NCBI RefSeq assembly: GCF_011634775.1 | Contig: NZ_JAALXT010000003.1 | Span: 868,001 to 932,000, forward strand | DNA: 64,000 nucleotides | Reading direction: 5' to 3' | Source: Thalassoroseus pseudoceratinae | GTDB taxonomy: Bacteria > Planctomycetota > Planctomycetia > Planctomycetales > Planctomycetaceae | Shown here: one piece after another, positions 50,190 through 59,746 of the stretch | Position numbering within the stretch: position 1 is the first letter of the stretch | Layout: every line of letters starts with the position of its first letter | Notes under the pieces: model-generated | What the model was told of the DNA's origin: nothing | Database searches by the model: none | The model's input: only the letters and a program-made list of their open reading frames with translations | Position numbers and translations under genes: made by a program

Positions 50190-50759
50190 TTACGAAAGGA
50201 AGCCTCGATCTCGCAATTCTTGAATATTTCCTGGCGCGCTTTCGGTGACGCGATCGGCAACATACCGCAAAACGGCCATTCCCGCGAGTGGTTTGGGACC
50301 GCTCAGGATTGCGACACGGTCTTCCTCTTCGTCGTCAAGTTCACGCTCGAGCTTGGCGACCGCTTCCTCGACACTATCTGTGACCAGACGCTCCGAACCC
50401 CGCCGATTCACCATGCGGAGATTCGAGAATGCCGCCGTTCGGGAGAGCAAGAAATCAATCATGTGCTCTCCATCGGTTTCGTCGAAGAAGTCTTGGAACT
50501 CTGGTCGAAGCGTGTCTGGTGTAATTAATTGCGGGCGGGTGATATTCACCTGTCCGCGCCGGACGGCGACCATGCCACCCGGTTCATCGGGCTCAAGAAC
50601 TAAGTAGTAAGGAAGCTCGTTGTCTCCGAAAGTGAAGAGCGTGTATGGCATTGAGCGTTCAATCCGGACGGCGTTCCAAGCCTCACGAAATTGACGCTCA
50701 TACTCGAATTCCTCAAACAAAGAAAACCTAGCCCTTTCATTCACTGAATAGATACTCAC
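50190..50759 (-). CDS. Hypothetical protein, 189 aa
   Basis: A soluble, acidic protein without signal peptide. The N-terminal half looks alpha/beta (PYTLFTFGDNELPYYLVLEPDE, GMVAVRRGQVNITRPQLITP); the C-terminal half has a helical acidic segment (DSVEEAVAKLERELDDEEED) and ends in RDRGFLS. No family recognised. Position between the ABC-cluster membrane protein and a small membrane protein, all on one strand with gaps of 36 and 11 bases, suggests shared transcription. Confidence 0.72.
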   Translation of the reverse strand: MSIYSVNERARFSLFEEFEYERQFREAWNAVRIERSMPYTLFTFGDNELPYYLVLEPDEPGGMVAVRRGQVNITRPQLITPDTLRPEFQDFFDETDGEHMIDFLLSRTAAFSNLRMVNRRGSERLVTDSVEEAVAKLERELDDEEEDRVAILSGPKPLAGMAVLRYVADRVTESAPGNIQELRDRGFLS

Positions 50760-50795
50760 GATGAATTCTGACGATCTGCCGACAGAGCGTCGCGA

Positions 50796-52208
50796 CTACG
50801 ACTCCGGAACCGTTCGCAAATCGCGTTCGAATTCTTGAAGGTACTCGGCCATGTTTTCCTGTTCACGGTCCCAAAGCCATTTCAAAGGGTAATCTCTGGG
50901 GATGTCGCGATTGTTCTGCTCCAATGCTCGACGCCAGTAGATCAACGCCAACATGCCTTCCTCCACCAAGTTGCGGTCCTCGGCCAAATCGTATTTGTTG
51001 GCTTCGCGAAGCTCTTTGTCTTCGTAGTTGGCTTGCACTTCGGACGCCTTCTTCAGCATGTTGGAAAACTTCTTCATGCCAGATTCCAACTTCTGAACCG
51101 ATTCCGGCGGAGTTCCATCGGGACCAAACACAAACTCTCCGCGTTTGAACGCCAGTCGGCCTTCGTACATTTCTTGGTGAGCCTGAGCCATTTCGGGATC
51201 GCTCTCCAACCGAGCCCGTTCCCGCCAGTACCGATAGTTGGTCAGGTTTTGATAGAACCGCCAGCGACGGATTTTCTCTTCCGGCGCGATCCCTTCTCGT
51301 TTAGCGAGTTCCCGCATCTCTTCGGATGTGGACTCCAGAAACATTTTGCCGGCACTGGTTTCAAATTCTTCGCGACCGAAACGCTCGATCCAATCTTGAT
51401 ACGCTTGGCTCCAGGCCAATTCCGTTTTGTCGGTGAACTTCCCTTCGCGTTGTAAGGCATCCGCGTAGTCGAAGTATGACCGCGAAGGATAATGCCGGAA
51501 CAACATCGGGGCCATAATGTGCTGGCGAATGCCGGGAAGTGAATCGATCCGATTCGCTTCGACGAACCAATCACGAGCGGCCAGGTAGTTGTCTCGTCGG
51601 AGATCGTTGACTTCGGGATCGATCCCGCCTTCAAATTTCGGATCAGGGTCGCTGAGGAAGAACTTGCGGAAGAACCGCCATTCATCAGACCGACCAATCT
51701 TATGACCGACGAGTCGACCAACGTCCCACGCCAATTCGGGGAACTTCTGGTTCCGTTGTTGGCCTTCCTTGGTGAACTTCGTGCCCTCTTTGACCCAGAA
51801 ATATCGGTCTTCGACGGCATCCCACTGCGACGAAACGTTGTACGCCAGGTCCCAACCGTGATAACGCCACACATCCAGGAAGTGCGGTTGGAGTGTGATG
51901 ATGCTGTCGGCCAAAGCCCGCATCTCACCCCACGCTTTCACTTTCTTCATTTCATCGTGCTGCATCCACAGCTGATTGACGGCAATGCCACGCATCCCGA
52001 GCAGCACCAAATTCATGGCGGCACTCGATGGGTCGACATTCCCCAGCGTGCTTTCACCGAGTTCGTATTCAACTCGTTGCTGTGCCAGAACGCCACCAGG
52101 ATCTTCGGGGCCCGAAGATGGACGCCCTAAAAGAATTGTGGCAATCAACAGCAGGACAATCCCGCCGAGATAAACCAATTTTCGCTGTTGAGCGGACAGA
52201 TTGTTCAT
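50796..52208 (-). CDS. Membrane-anchored helical protein of an ABC exporter operon
   Basis: 470 residues. One N-terminal TM (about 10-27, LVYLGGIVLLLIATILLG) anchors a mostly helical extracytoplasmic domain with TPR-like spacing of aromatic and small residues (ADSIITLQPHFLDVWRYHGWDLAYN, LAARDWFVEANRIDSLPGI). No catalytic motif seen. The ATG overlaps the stop of the permease gene (52205-52208), so it is almost certainly a dedicated partner of that transporter. Confidence 0.82.
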   Translation of the reverse strand: MNNLSAQQRKLVYLGGIVLLLIATILLGRPSSGPEDPGGVLAQQRVEYELGESTLGNVDPSSAAMNLVLLGMRGIAVNQLWMQHDEMKKVKAWGEMRALADSIITLQPHFLDVWRYHGWDLAYNVSSQWDAVEDRYFWVKEGTKFTKEGQQRNQKFPELAWDVGRLVGHKIGRSDEWRFFRKFFLSDPDPKFEGGIDPEVNDLRRDNYLAARDWFVEANRIDSLPGIRQHIMAPMLFRHYPSRSYFDYADALQREGKFTDKTELAWSQAYQDWIERFGREEFETSAGKMFLESTSEEMRELAKREGIAPEEKIRRWRFYQNLTNYRYWRERARLESDPEMAQAHQEMYEGRLAFKRGEFVFGPDGTPPESVQKLESGMKKFSNMLKKASEVQANYEDKELREANKYDLAEDRNLVEEGMLALIYWRRALEQNNRDIPRDYPLKWLWDREQENMAEYLQEFERDLRTVPES

Positions 52209-54253
52209 TTGGACTCCAATTCACGGAATCGCAAGGAAAGATATCCGAGCAGAAAACACGGTATGAAATAAGCAATTGTCGTGGCGACTGCACGTAGAAG
52301 TCCCGCTGACCACGGAACATCGAACCCAGCCGCTGCGTATGGAGACAAATTATAGACACGGAAGTCCGGAAATGTTTTGTAGACCACTTCCAGCCCGCCA
52401 AGAATCCCTGAGTCAAACCGCTCGATGATTTCCTGGCTTCGTGATTGTTCGAGATCCACAGTCGGGTTCTTGTGATCGATAATCCGTTTCACAGACTCGA
52501 TCGAACCCCATCGGTCTTCGAGCACCAACTTCTCCAAGAACGGATAGAATCCCGCTCCGACGATGACCAAGGTGATCGTGAGCAGCGTGGCGACCGGGCC
52601 TTTGACGAATGTACTTGCAGTCACGCCGAACGTCACGACAAGAAGAATCATCATCCAGTCACCGGCGACCGCTTTGAAATAGGCCGACGCAAATGGACGG
52701 TCGGGCGTTCGGATGAACAAGTCGGGGCGAGCCATCCCGAGGTATTGGCCAGGGCTCAGACAGAAAATCTCGACTCGCAGGCGTCCACCGTGGCAGAGAT
52801 CATTGAACAAGTCGACTTGCTCACCGGTCTCGCTAAACAATTCCCGGGGAATGTAGTGCAGGTCTCCGTGATATTCACTGACGCGGAACAAGTGATCGAC
52901 TGCAAGGTTGGTCAATTTCGCATTGAGTGCTTCAGCGTTGTCGCGGATGAGATCGCTCTGAGCTTTCAAGGCACTGGCAAACGCTTTGACATCTCCGTTT
53001 TCGCCAGCACTCACCACAGCGTTGGCCGCTGAGACGAACTCACTTGCGGGAAAACCGACATCTTGCCCGACAAATGGTTCCATTAAATTAGCGAAGTCTC
53101 GATAGCCGGAGGCCGCGGCGTTCAATTCCGCACTGCTGACCTCAAGAGCACCGGTCTCGATCCCGTTGGAGAATTCCGCCATCCGAATCGCGGCTTGCTC
53201 GAATTCCCCTTCTTCGATGATTCCGGTCAACTCTTGAAAACTCACGCCGGCGCCCAATGCCCGAGCGGTGCGGTTCCGGAGATCGCGAACGATTCGCATG
53301 CGACAAAGCAGCCCCTGCGTCATGTCGCCTTTGTTGGTCCGGAACGATTCGAAGTGTGTCTCGAGTTGCAATCGCTCGGCGGTTTCGGTGCCAGAATCAG
53401 CAGGCTGTTCTTCGTTCTTTCTGGGGTCGAGACTGAAGGACTCGATTTCCTCTGACTGAACCGGCAAACTGACGGTATCGGATTCGTCAATGCCATCAAA
53501 ATCCCAAATTGCGGCGGCTTGGGTCGCACCGGCAATGTAACTCCGGAAGTCCCAGACGTCGCCGACATTCACACCGAGTTGAGCCGGCTGACCACCGGGA
53601 CCAAGGAATGACAGGTTCCCGTAAATGGGAACGCGAGCCACCAAGGCATCTTTCGCGGATGCGGGCACGAGTCGCACGATCCAGAAGTAACCAATCACCG
53701 ACATCACGGCGAGAATCAACGTTCCCACCGCGCTGTAGCCGAAGAGTCGCCCGAGATAGATTTCGCTACGCCGAGCCGGTTTCGTCACGACCGTGTGCAT
53801 CGCGCGGTTCTTGATGTCCTGGGGAATTCCCCAGCAAGACATCAGAAGCACGAGTGGCAGCGTCAACCAACTGATCATTCGCAGCATGACGGAAACGTGA
53901 ACTTCCACCTGCTGTTCGGAGGTCGGCAGTTCCGAGTCCGCCAGGAACCAACCGGCGAACATAAACAACGCCCCAAAGACGACAAACACCAGCAAGATTT
54001 TCCGGCGGATCGCTTCGCGAATCGTCAATTGAGTCAACGCCCAAATGCGACCGCAAGACAGTCGGAACAGGTCCGAACCGGCAGCGGTGAGACCGGTGGA
54101 GACTCGCGAAAACGCTTCACCAAACCGGAATTTTGAAGACAACAATGCGGCGGCGAAGACCATGAGAATGGCAACGAGAAGGAAAAGCCCGAAGACAATT
54201 CCCCAGCTCAACAATCCCGCCCAAAAATCGAACGGTGTGGGATCAAAGGACAT
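52205..54253 (-). CDS. ABC-2 type exporter permease with large extracytoplasmic domain
   Basis: 682 residues. TM 1 (about 13-38), then a cytoplasmic stretch, TMs at about 86-107, 122-140 and 168-190. An extracytoplasmic region of about 310 residues (205-520) follows, then three to four TMs in the last 160 residues, including one ending in LGYLSLRFRELESK. The layout resembles ABC-2 exporters of the GldF/GldG or NosY type. The ATPase gene lies 75 bases upstream, and the anchored helical protein overlaps downstream. Confidence 0.87.
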   Translation of the reverse strand: MSFDPTPFDFWAGLLSWGIVFGLFLLVAILMVFAAALLSSKFRFGEAFSRVSTGLTAAGSDLFRLSCGRIWALTQLTIREAIRRKILLVFVVFGALFMFAGWFLADSELPTSEQQVEVHVSVMLRMISWLTLPLVLLMSCWGIPQDIKNRAMHTVVTKPARRSEIYLGRLFGYSAVGTLILAVMSVIGYFWIVRLVPASAKDALVARVPIYGNLSFLGPGGQPAQLGVNVGDVWDFRSYIAGATQAAAIWDFDGIDESDTVSLPVQSEEIESFSLDPRKNEEQPADSGTETAERLQLETHFESFRTNKGDMTQGLLCRMRIVRDLRNRTARALGAGVSFQELTGIIEEGEFEQAAIRMAEFSNGIETGALEVSSAELNAAASGYRDFANLMEPFVGQDVGFPASEFVSAANAVVSAGENGDVKAFASALKAQSDLIRDNAEALNAKLTNLAVDHLFRVSEYHGDLHYIPRELFSETGEQVDLFNDLCHGGRLRVEIFCLSPGQYLGMARPDLFIRTPDRPFASAYFKAVAGDWMMILLVVTFGVTASTFVKGPVATLLTITLVIVGAGFYPFLEKLVLEDRWGSIESVKRIIDHKNPTVDLEQSRSQEIIERFDSGILGGLEVVYKTFPDFRVYNLSPYAAAGFDVPWSAGLLRAVATTIAYFIPCFLLGYLSLRFRELESK

Positions 54254-54328
54254 GGGTGGCAGTCCGCGTAAGAAAGAAACAAGGAATAATCAAATGGTGG
54301 AAAATGGCTGCGGTATTCAATCCCCGGA

Positions 54329-55276
54329 TTACTCGTCGTTTGAACTCGCGGTTGCGGGGCTGTCGCCGGTTTCACCGCTGGATTGCGATTGCCCCGAAGG
54401 AACGAATCGGCGTCCCGGACGAGCTTGACTTTCCTTCACGGTATTCACGAAGAGGTCGTCGAGGCTGTTCGTCGGATGCGTGACTTCGCGAACTTCCGCA
54501 CCGTGTTTCGCCAACGCCGCCCGCACATCTGCCATGGCTTCTTCGCTGAGACTGCTGGTGAGCAGTTGCGTTTCCCCCTGCGAGACCAACAGTTCGTCGA
54601 ACCGGCCCAAGACCTTCAATTCACCACTGTACAGAATCGCAATTCGGTCACAAATCTCTTCGATGTCCGGCAGCAAGTGACCGCAGATCACGACGGTCTT
54701 GCCTTGCTCCCGCAGACCTTGGATGATCTCCTTCATCTCCTGACGACCGATCGGGTCCAAACCGCTGGTGGGTTCGTCGAGCAGGACCAATTCCGGGTCG
54801 TTGATCAACGCCTGAGCCAAACCGATCCGCCGGGTCATCCCCTTGGAATACTCTTTGAGTTGCCGATTCCAGAATCGCGGATTGAGTTTCACTTGGTCAA
54901 GAAGTTGCTCGCTGCGTTCCTTCCGTTCCTTCTTCGACATGCCGAATAGCTTGCCGTAGAAGTCCAACGTCTCGCGAGCGGTCAGGAAGCGATAGAAATA
55001 GGATTCTTCGGGAAGATATCCGATTCGGCTGTTCTTCTTAACCTCGAGAGCCGGTTCCCCAAAGATACTGATATCGCCTTCCGTGGGGAAAAGCAGCCCG
55101 AGGAGCAGCTTCATTGTCGTCGTTTTGCCACTCCCGTTCGGCCCCAAAAGCCCAAAGACCTCGCCTTTGTTGATGGTGAGACTCAATGAGTTGACTGCTC
55201 GCGTCTTTCGGCGTCCCCAAAAGTCTCGGTAGTCTTTAGTTAAGTTGCGAATCTCGATGACCGGTTCGGAACTCAT
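54329..55276 (-). CDS. ABC transporter ATP-binding protein
   Basis: 315 residues from the ATG at 55276 (AAAGG 6 bases upstream); the frame runs on to 55357 without an RBS. Walker A GPNGSGKT (45-52), Walker B LVLLDE (163-168), switch His in VICGHLL. The signature is degenerate (YSKGM, 143-147), typical of the CcmA/NosF/GldA-like subfamily. A Ser/Gly/Gln-rich C-terminal tail (about 285-315) is unusual. It energises the permease encoded directly downstream. Confidence 0.93.
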   Translation of the reverse strand: MSSEPVIEIRNLTKDYRDFWGRRKTRAVNSLSLTINKGEVFGLLGPNGSGKTTTMKLLLGLLFPTEGDISIFGEPALEVKKNSRIGYLPEESYFYRFLTARETLDFYGKLFGMSKKERKERSEQLLDQVKLNPRFWNRQLKEYSKGMTRRIGLAQALINDPELVLLDEPTSGLDPIGRQEMKEIIQGLREQGKTVVICGHLLPDIEEICDRIAILYSGELKVLGRFDELLVSQGETQLLTSSLSEEAMADVRAALAKHGAEVREVTHPTNSLDDLFVNTVKESQARPGRRFVPSGQSQSSGETGDSPATASSNDE

Positions 55277-55701
55277 CGCAAACCTTTGATGGAAGGAGAG
55301 TGAGGAAACTATGAAATAACCAATGAAAATACAAACAGAATTCAACGGAGCAGTCACGCTCGAAACAACGCCCGGCCACTCGAAGGCAGTTGGGGTTTTG
55401 CCCCATGTTGATCACTCGAAAGTTTGCGTTTCCCAAGGGACCCCCGCCAAACTTACGAGTTTTGGTGACATGGTTTTCAAACCTCTTACGTGCCATCGAC
55501 ACCGGATGTTGGAGCAGATTTTGAACGCTTCGTTGAGTTAGTGGATCTGCCTAAAGACAGTGGTTTTCACTGTAGAGTGACCGTACTTCGATTGCAAGCG
55601 CCGATACCCGTTGCGGTTCCGTCATTGCTGCGGGAGTGCCGATTCTAGGGATTCGTCGAACAATTTGCCCTGTGAACGGATGGAAGCTTCATCGAAAATT
55701 C
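55277..55701. other. Intergenic region upstream of the ABC exporter operon
   Basis: 425 bases with no credible gene. It separates the DUF58 gene from the exporter operon; both are on the minus strand, so it should contain the exporter promoter. No repeat, hairpin or RNA gene is evident. Confidence 0.45.
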
Positions 55702-56598
55702 TTAAAAACGGGCTTGTCTTTGCGACAGATATTCCAGCAATGCCTTGTCGAAGGGAAGACTTGTGTCCAACGCGACATAATCCGCTCCGACAGAAAGACA
55801 TTCCTTCTTGTATCGCGACCGCAATTCCTCCACAGCCTCGTGATAATCGGCCCGGGCACCCGAGGCATCCAAGACCAGGTTCTCACCGCTCTCCGGATCT
55901 TGAAAATCAACGAGCCCATCGAATGGAAATGTGACTTCGGCTTCGTCCAGTACATGGAACACGATGACATCATGCCCGGCGTGCCGAAGCAGCCGAATAC
56001 CCTCAATGACAGGTTCGGGATCGGTCAGCAAATCGGACAGCAGCATCACCAAACCACGGTGGCGAATCATGGCGGCCATGCGTTGCAAGTTGGCCCCAAT
56101 ATCGGTCACGCCCGCCGGTTTTGCCTGAGACAGTAGCGCCAGCATTTGCCCGAGTTGGGTGCGTTTGCTGCGCGGCGGAAGACTACTGCGAATCACCTCG
56201 TCGAACGTCACCAGCCCGATCGGATCCTGCTGATGAATCATCAGGTACGCCAACGCGGCTGCCAGGCACACCGAATAATCGAATTTGGTCAATTCCTGAC
56301 GGTAGGTGTACCCCATGCTCTCGGACAGGTCGAGCATCAGATAACCAGTGATGTTGGTTTCCGCTTGATACTTTTTGACGTAGAACCGATCGGTCTTCGC
56401 GTAGACAAGCCAATCGATGTCCTTGGGGTCGTCACCGGTGTTGTATCGGCGATGTTCACTGAACTCGACACTGAACCCGTGAAAGGGACTGGCGTGCAGA
56501 CCCGCGAGAAACCCCTCCACGATGAATCTTGCCCGCAGATCCAAGCGAGCCACCGTCTGGATGACTTCCGGTTTCAGATAGCTTTCCGCAGTCCGCAT
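55702..56598 (-). CDS. DUF58-domain protein with VWA-like fold
   Basis: 298 residues. The DUF58 signature RRYNTGDDPKDIDW (50-63) is followed by a VWA-like segment with DLSES (D90, S92, S94). No TM. DUF58 proteins usually act with a MoxR AAA ATPase and BatA-like proteins. Here no MoxR gene is adjacent and the BatA-like protein is 38 kb away. It lies only 23 bases downstream of the PSD1 gene, an unusual neighbour. Confidence 0.92.
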   Translation of the reverse strand: MRTAESYLKPEVIQTVARLDLRARFIVEGFLAGLHASPFHGFSVEFSEHRRYNTGDDPKDIDWLVYAKTDRFYVKKYQAETNITGYLMLDLSESMGYTYRQELTKFDYSVCLAAALAYLMIHQQDPIGLVTFDEVIRSSLPPRSKRTQLGQMLALLSQAKPAGVTDIGANLQRMAAMIRHRGLVMLLSDLLTDPEPVIEGIRLLRHAGHDVIVFHVLDEAEVTFPFDGLVDFQDPESGENLVLDASGARADYHEAVEELRSRYKKECLSVGADYVALDTSLPFDKALLEYLSQRQARF

Positions 56599-56621
56599 GA
56601 ATGTTGACTTCCGTGAGTATC

Positions 56622-59021
56622 TTACGGACGAGTGATGGTTTCGTTCAGATTCAGCAATATTCTGGCCACGCTCGTCCAGGCGGCGAGTTCGATCGGATCG
56701 AGTGTCGCAGGACTGGCCGACTGTCCAACAGACAAAAGCTCGGCGACCGCAGCGGGATCATCGGCGTATTGGCTGCGATGTCGATCAACCAACGTGACCA
56801 GTAGCCCCAGCTCTTCTTCACTGGGTCGACGTGACAAAACTTTCAGATAGATCGCCTCAATGCGAGCGTCATCGGATGACCCCGCGTTTTGTAAAATCGT
56901 GGCAGCCAATTGTCGAGCCGCTTCCACATAGGTTGGGTCATTCAACAAGACCAACGCCTGAAGGGGCGTGTTGGATCGAGGGCGTTGAACCGTGCATTCC
57001 TCACGTGTGCTGGCATCGAAGGCGAGCATGCTGGGGTGCAGGAACGTTCGACACCAATACGTGTACAAACCACGGCGATATTGCTTCTGGCCGGAGTCGG
57101 CTTGCCATTTTCGACGCGGGAAGTTGAGGTGACTCCAATAGCCGGCCGGTTGATACGGCTTCACGCTCGGGCCGCCGATCGTTTTGTCCAACAACCCGCT
57201 GACGGCCAGTGCGTTGTCCCGGATCGTTTCTGCTGGTAGTCGCCACCGAGACTGTCGAGCCAACCATTCGTTAAACGGGTCGGCTTCACGTTGTGACGGG
57301 CTGGTTTGCGAGGATTGTTGATATGTCTTCGATGTCACAATCAATCGCACCATATGCTTGACGTCCCAACCGCTTTCTCGAAACTCGACCGCTAGCCAAT
57401 CCAATAGACGCGGGTGGGTGGGCCAAGTGCCTTGCGAGCCCAAATCACCAAGCGAGCGGGCCAACCCCTCACCAAAGAAGAGTGCCCAGAGCCGATTGAC
57501 GTACACTCGGGCCGTCAACGGGTTCTGTTCCGACACCAACCAGCGAGCCAAATCCAGTCGATCTGCCCGACCGTCTGTCGTGAGTGGCGGGAGGAATTCC
57601 GGTGTTGCCGGACTCACCACGGGGCCGGAATCGTCCAGCCAGTTCCCGCGTGGCAAAACACGAATGGTTCGCGGTTTCACGGCGGTGGTGATCAATGTCC
57701 GCGGGATCCCTTGATCGACCTGTTTCCGAGACTGCTCGAGTTTCTTCAACCGATCCCGCAGTGGGTTCAATTCCGGAGTCGCTAGAACACGAATGTCATC
57801 AGGTTTCGTTTTGCCGTCCGGCTTCTCCGCGACTGCAAACTTGGACTCTCGTTTCTTGAGTTCTTCACGAAGCTGAGCAATTTCGTTGTCCAGATTTTTT
57901 AGCGTCTGACTTTGCTTTGCGGTCGGAAATGCTGTCTCTTTCTGCTGGCCGACGGGCGTCTCCTGGATGTCGGCGAAGAAGGCTTCCATCGCATAGAAAT
58001 CTTTTGTCAGGACGGGATCGTACTTGTGGTCATGGCACTCCGCACACCCCATTGTCGTGCCAAGCCAAACCTCGGAGACATTTCGCACGCGATCCGCCGC
58101 GTATTTCGCAGTGTATTCCTTGGGTTGGGCTCCGCCTTCGCGAGTCGTCATCAGGAGCCGATTGTAGCCGGACGCGATCCGAGTCTCGTCGGTTGCGTTT
58201 GGGAGCAAATCGCCAGCAAGGTGTTCGATCGTGATTTCGTCAAACGGCTTGTTCTCATTGAATGACCGAATGACGTAATCTCTGTAAAGCCAGATATTCC
58301 GGTGATTGTCGCCATGAATCCCGTTGGTGTCCGCATACCGCACAAGATCAAGCCAATACTGCGACATCCGTTCGCCGAAGGCTTGCGAGTCGAGAAACTG
58401 ATCAACAAGACGACCGTAGGCATCCGCCCCGTCATCTTGCCGGAACTGGCGAACTTCCTCGACTGACGGTGGAAGCCCACGCAGATCGAACGACAATCGG
58501 CGGATAAGAACCTCTCGCTGGGCTGGCGGAGATGGTTCCAATCCACGCGAGTTCAGCCGAGCCCGTACAAAGCGGTCAATCGGGTGTGAGTCGTTGCCAT
58601 CAGGCACTTTCGATCGAACAGGAACCACGTAAGCCCAGTGACCTTCCCATTTTGCGCCATCGGTGACCCAGCGTTTTAGCGTTGCGATCTGTTCCGGAGT
58701 GAGTGGCTTGTTCGAATCCGCCGGTGGCATCACAAGACTCGGGTCGTCGCTCGTTACCCGAGCAAGCAATTCACTTTCGTTGACATCCGTGACATCAATA
58801 ATGTGATATCCGCCGCGATCCTCGAACAACCCGTCTTTGGTGTCGAGTCGCAGTTCCGCCTCGCGAACGTTCTGGTCCGGGCCGTGACACGCGAAACAAT
58901 GTTCCGAGAGGATCGGACGCACATCTCGGTTGAAATCAATTTCGTCGCCGGCTTTGACCGTCAAACTTGCGAACCCGGCTTGGAACACCAGTCCGATGAC
59001 CACACAGGCAAAGGATCGCAT
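56622..59021 (-). CDS. Planctomycete cytochrome C/DUF1549/DUF1553 (PSD1) protein
   Basis: 799 residues with a signal peptide (about 1-24). N-terminal PSCyt1 domain with a haem motif CFACHGPD and LVMPPADSNKPLTPEQ, then DUF1549 (PIDRFVRARLNSRGLEPSPPA; AFGERMSQYWLDLVRYADTNG), a coiled segment (about 370-430) and DUF1553 (RVYVNRLWALFFGEGL, NTPLQALVLLNDPTYVEAARQLA). Exported to the periplasm or surface; the reaction is unknown, proposed roles include polysaccharide or organic-matter breakdown. The usual DUF1501 partner gene is absent on both sides. Confidence 0.96.
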   Translation of the reverse strand: MRSFACVVIGLVFQAGFASLTVKAGDEIDFNRDVRPILSEHCFACHGPDQNVREAELRLDTKDGLFEDRGGYHIIDVTDVNESELLARVTSDDPSLVMPPADSNKPLTPEQIATLKRWVTDGAKWEGHWAYVVPVRSKVPDGNDSHPIDRFVRARLNSRGLEPSPPAQREVLIRRLSFDLRGLPPSVEEVRQFRQDDGADAYGRLVDQFLDSQAFGERMSQYWLDLVRYADTNGIHGDNHRNIWLYRDYVIRSFNENKPFDEITIEHLAGDLLPNATDETRIASGYNRLLMTTREGGAQPKEYTAKYAADRVRNVSEVWLGTTMGCAECHDHKYDPVLTKDFYAMEAFFADIQETPVGQQKETAFPTAKQSQTLKNLDNEIAQLREELKKRESKFAVAEKPDGKTKPDDIRVLATPELNPLRDRLKKLEQSRKQVDQGIPRTLITTAVKPRTIRVLPRGNWLDDSGPVVSPATPEFLPPLTTDGRADRLDLARWLVSEQNPLTARVYVNRLWALFFGEGLARSLGDLGSQGTWPTHPRLLDWLAVEFRESGWDVKHMVRLIVTSKTYQQSSQTSPSQREADPFNEWLARQSRWRLPAETIRDNALAVSGLLDKTIGGPSVKPYQPAGYWSHLNFPRRKWQADSGQKQYRRGLYTYWCRTFLHPSMLAFDASTREECTVQRPRSNTPLQALVLLNDPTYVEAARQLAATILQNAGSSDDARIEAIYLKVLSRRPSEEELGLLVTLVDRHRSQYADDPAAVAELLSVGQSASPATLDPIELAAWTSVARILLNLNETITRP

Positions 59022-59181
59022 CGTAAGACACCCTCAGAAGGAACACGGCTCAAATTCGACCAGAATGGTTCTTCGGACGGCCAAATTCGCGAACTTATCG
59101 TTTATAATGTCGAGTGGTCGTGGGAATTGCAAAGATGTGTCCGTCGTCAATTGAACCAGCAGCAACGATTTCAGGTATCCG

Positions 59182-59538
59182 ATGAGCGAAGAACTCCCGA
59201 TCGAGCCCCCCGATGTCTGGCCCTCCGCGGAACCGGATCCCCAACGGTACGCAAACCGACCGCTCCTCATTCTGCTGGAAAACTACATTCTCGACACAAT
59301 CGGGGAACTCGATGAGCCGACGGAACGTCAAGTCGCCCAGGCGGTTCGAACCGCATTCGGTGGAAAAAAGGATTGGCGAACCACCTTCCGGAATCAATTG
59401 GGCCTGGATGAGATGATTGATGTCGAGATCTACGAATTATGGGAGAAGTTTCGCGATGAGAAAGCGGATTCGGCAGCAGTCGAGCCCATCCAATATGCCA
59501 AGTTCATTGCCGATGTTTCTTTCGCGGACATCTGCTAA
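59182..59538 (+). CDS. Small acidic hypothetical protein, 118 aa
   Basis: Starts with ATG; divergent from the PSD1 gene, 160 bases apart. Cytoplasmic and mostly helical: LLILLENYILDTIGEL, TERQVAQAVRTAFGG, DWRTTFRNQLGL and a helical C-terminus ending DVSFADIC. The pattern resembles a small helical DNA-binding or adaptor domain but no family is recognised. Confidence 0.72.
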   Translation: MSEELPIEPPDVWPSAEPDPQRYANRPLLILLENYILDTIGELDEPTERQVAQAVRTAFGGKKDWRTTFRNQLGLDEMIDVEIYELWEKFRDEKADSAAVEPIQYAKFIADVSFADIC

Positions 59539-59746
59539 ATGGTCCGAAAGCCCCAGAAAATCGGGATAGATTTTTAGTTCGGCATCCCGTATGCTTATAG
59601 GGATTGTTTGAACAACACCATTCTGAATTCGCCGCTCCGACTCTCGCACTGGGTTGAATGGATACAGTTCCGATCTGCGAATCGGATGCCATTATTGGTG
59701 GTTTCGGTGGGATCCCGTCGAAGTCACGTTTGCTTGGAGACACTTC

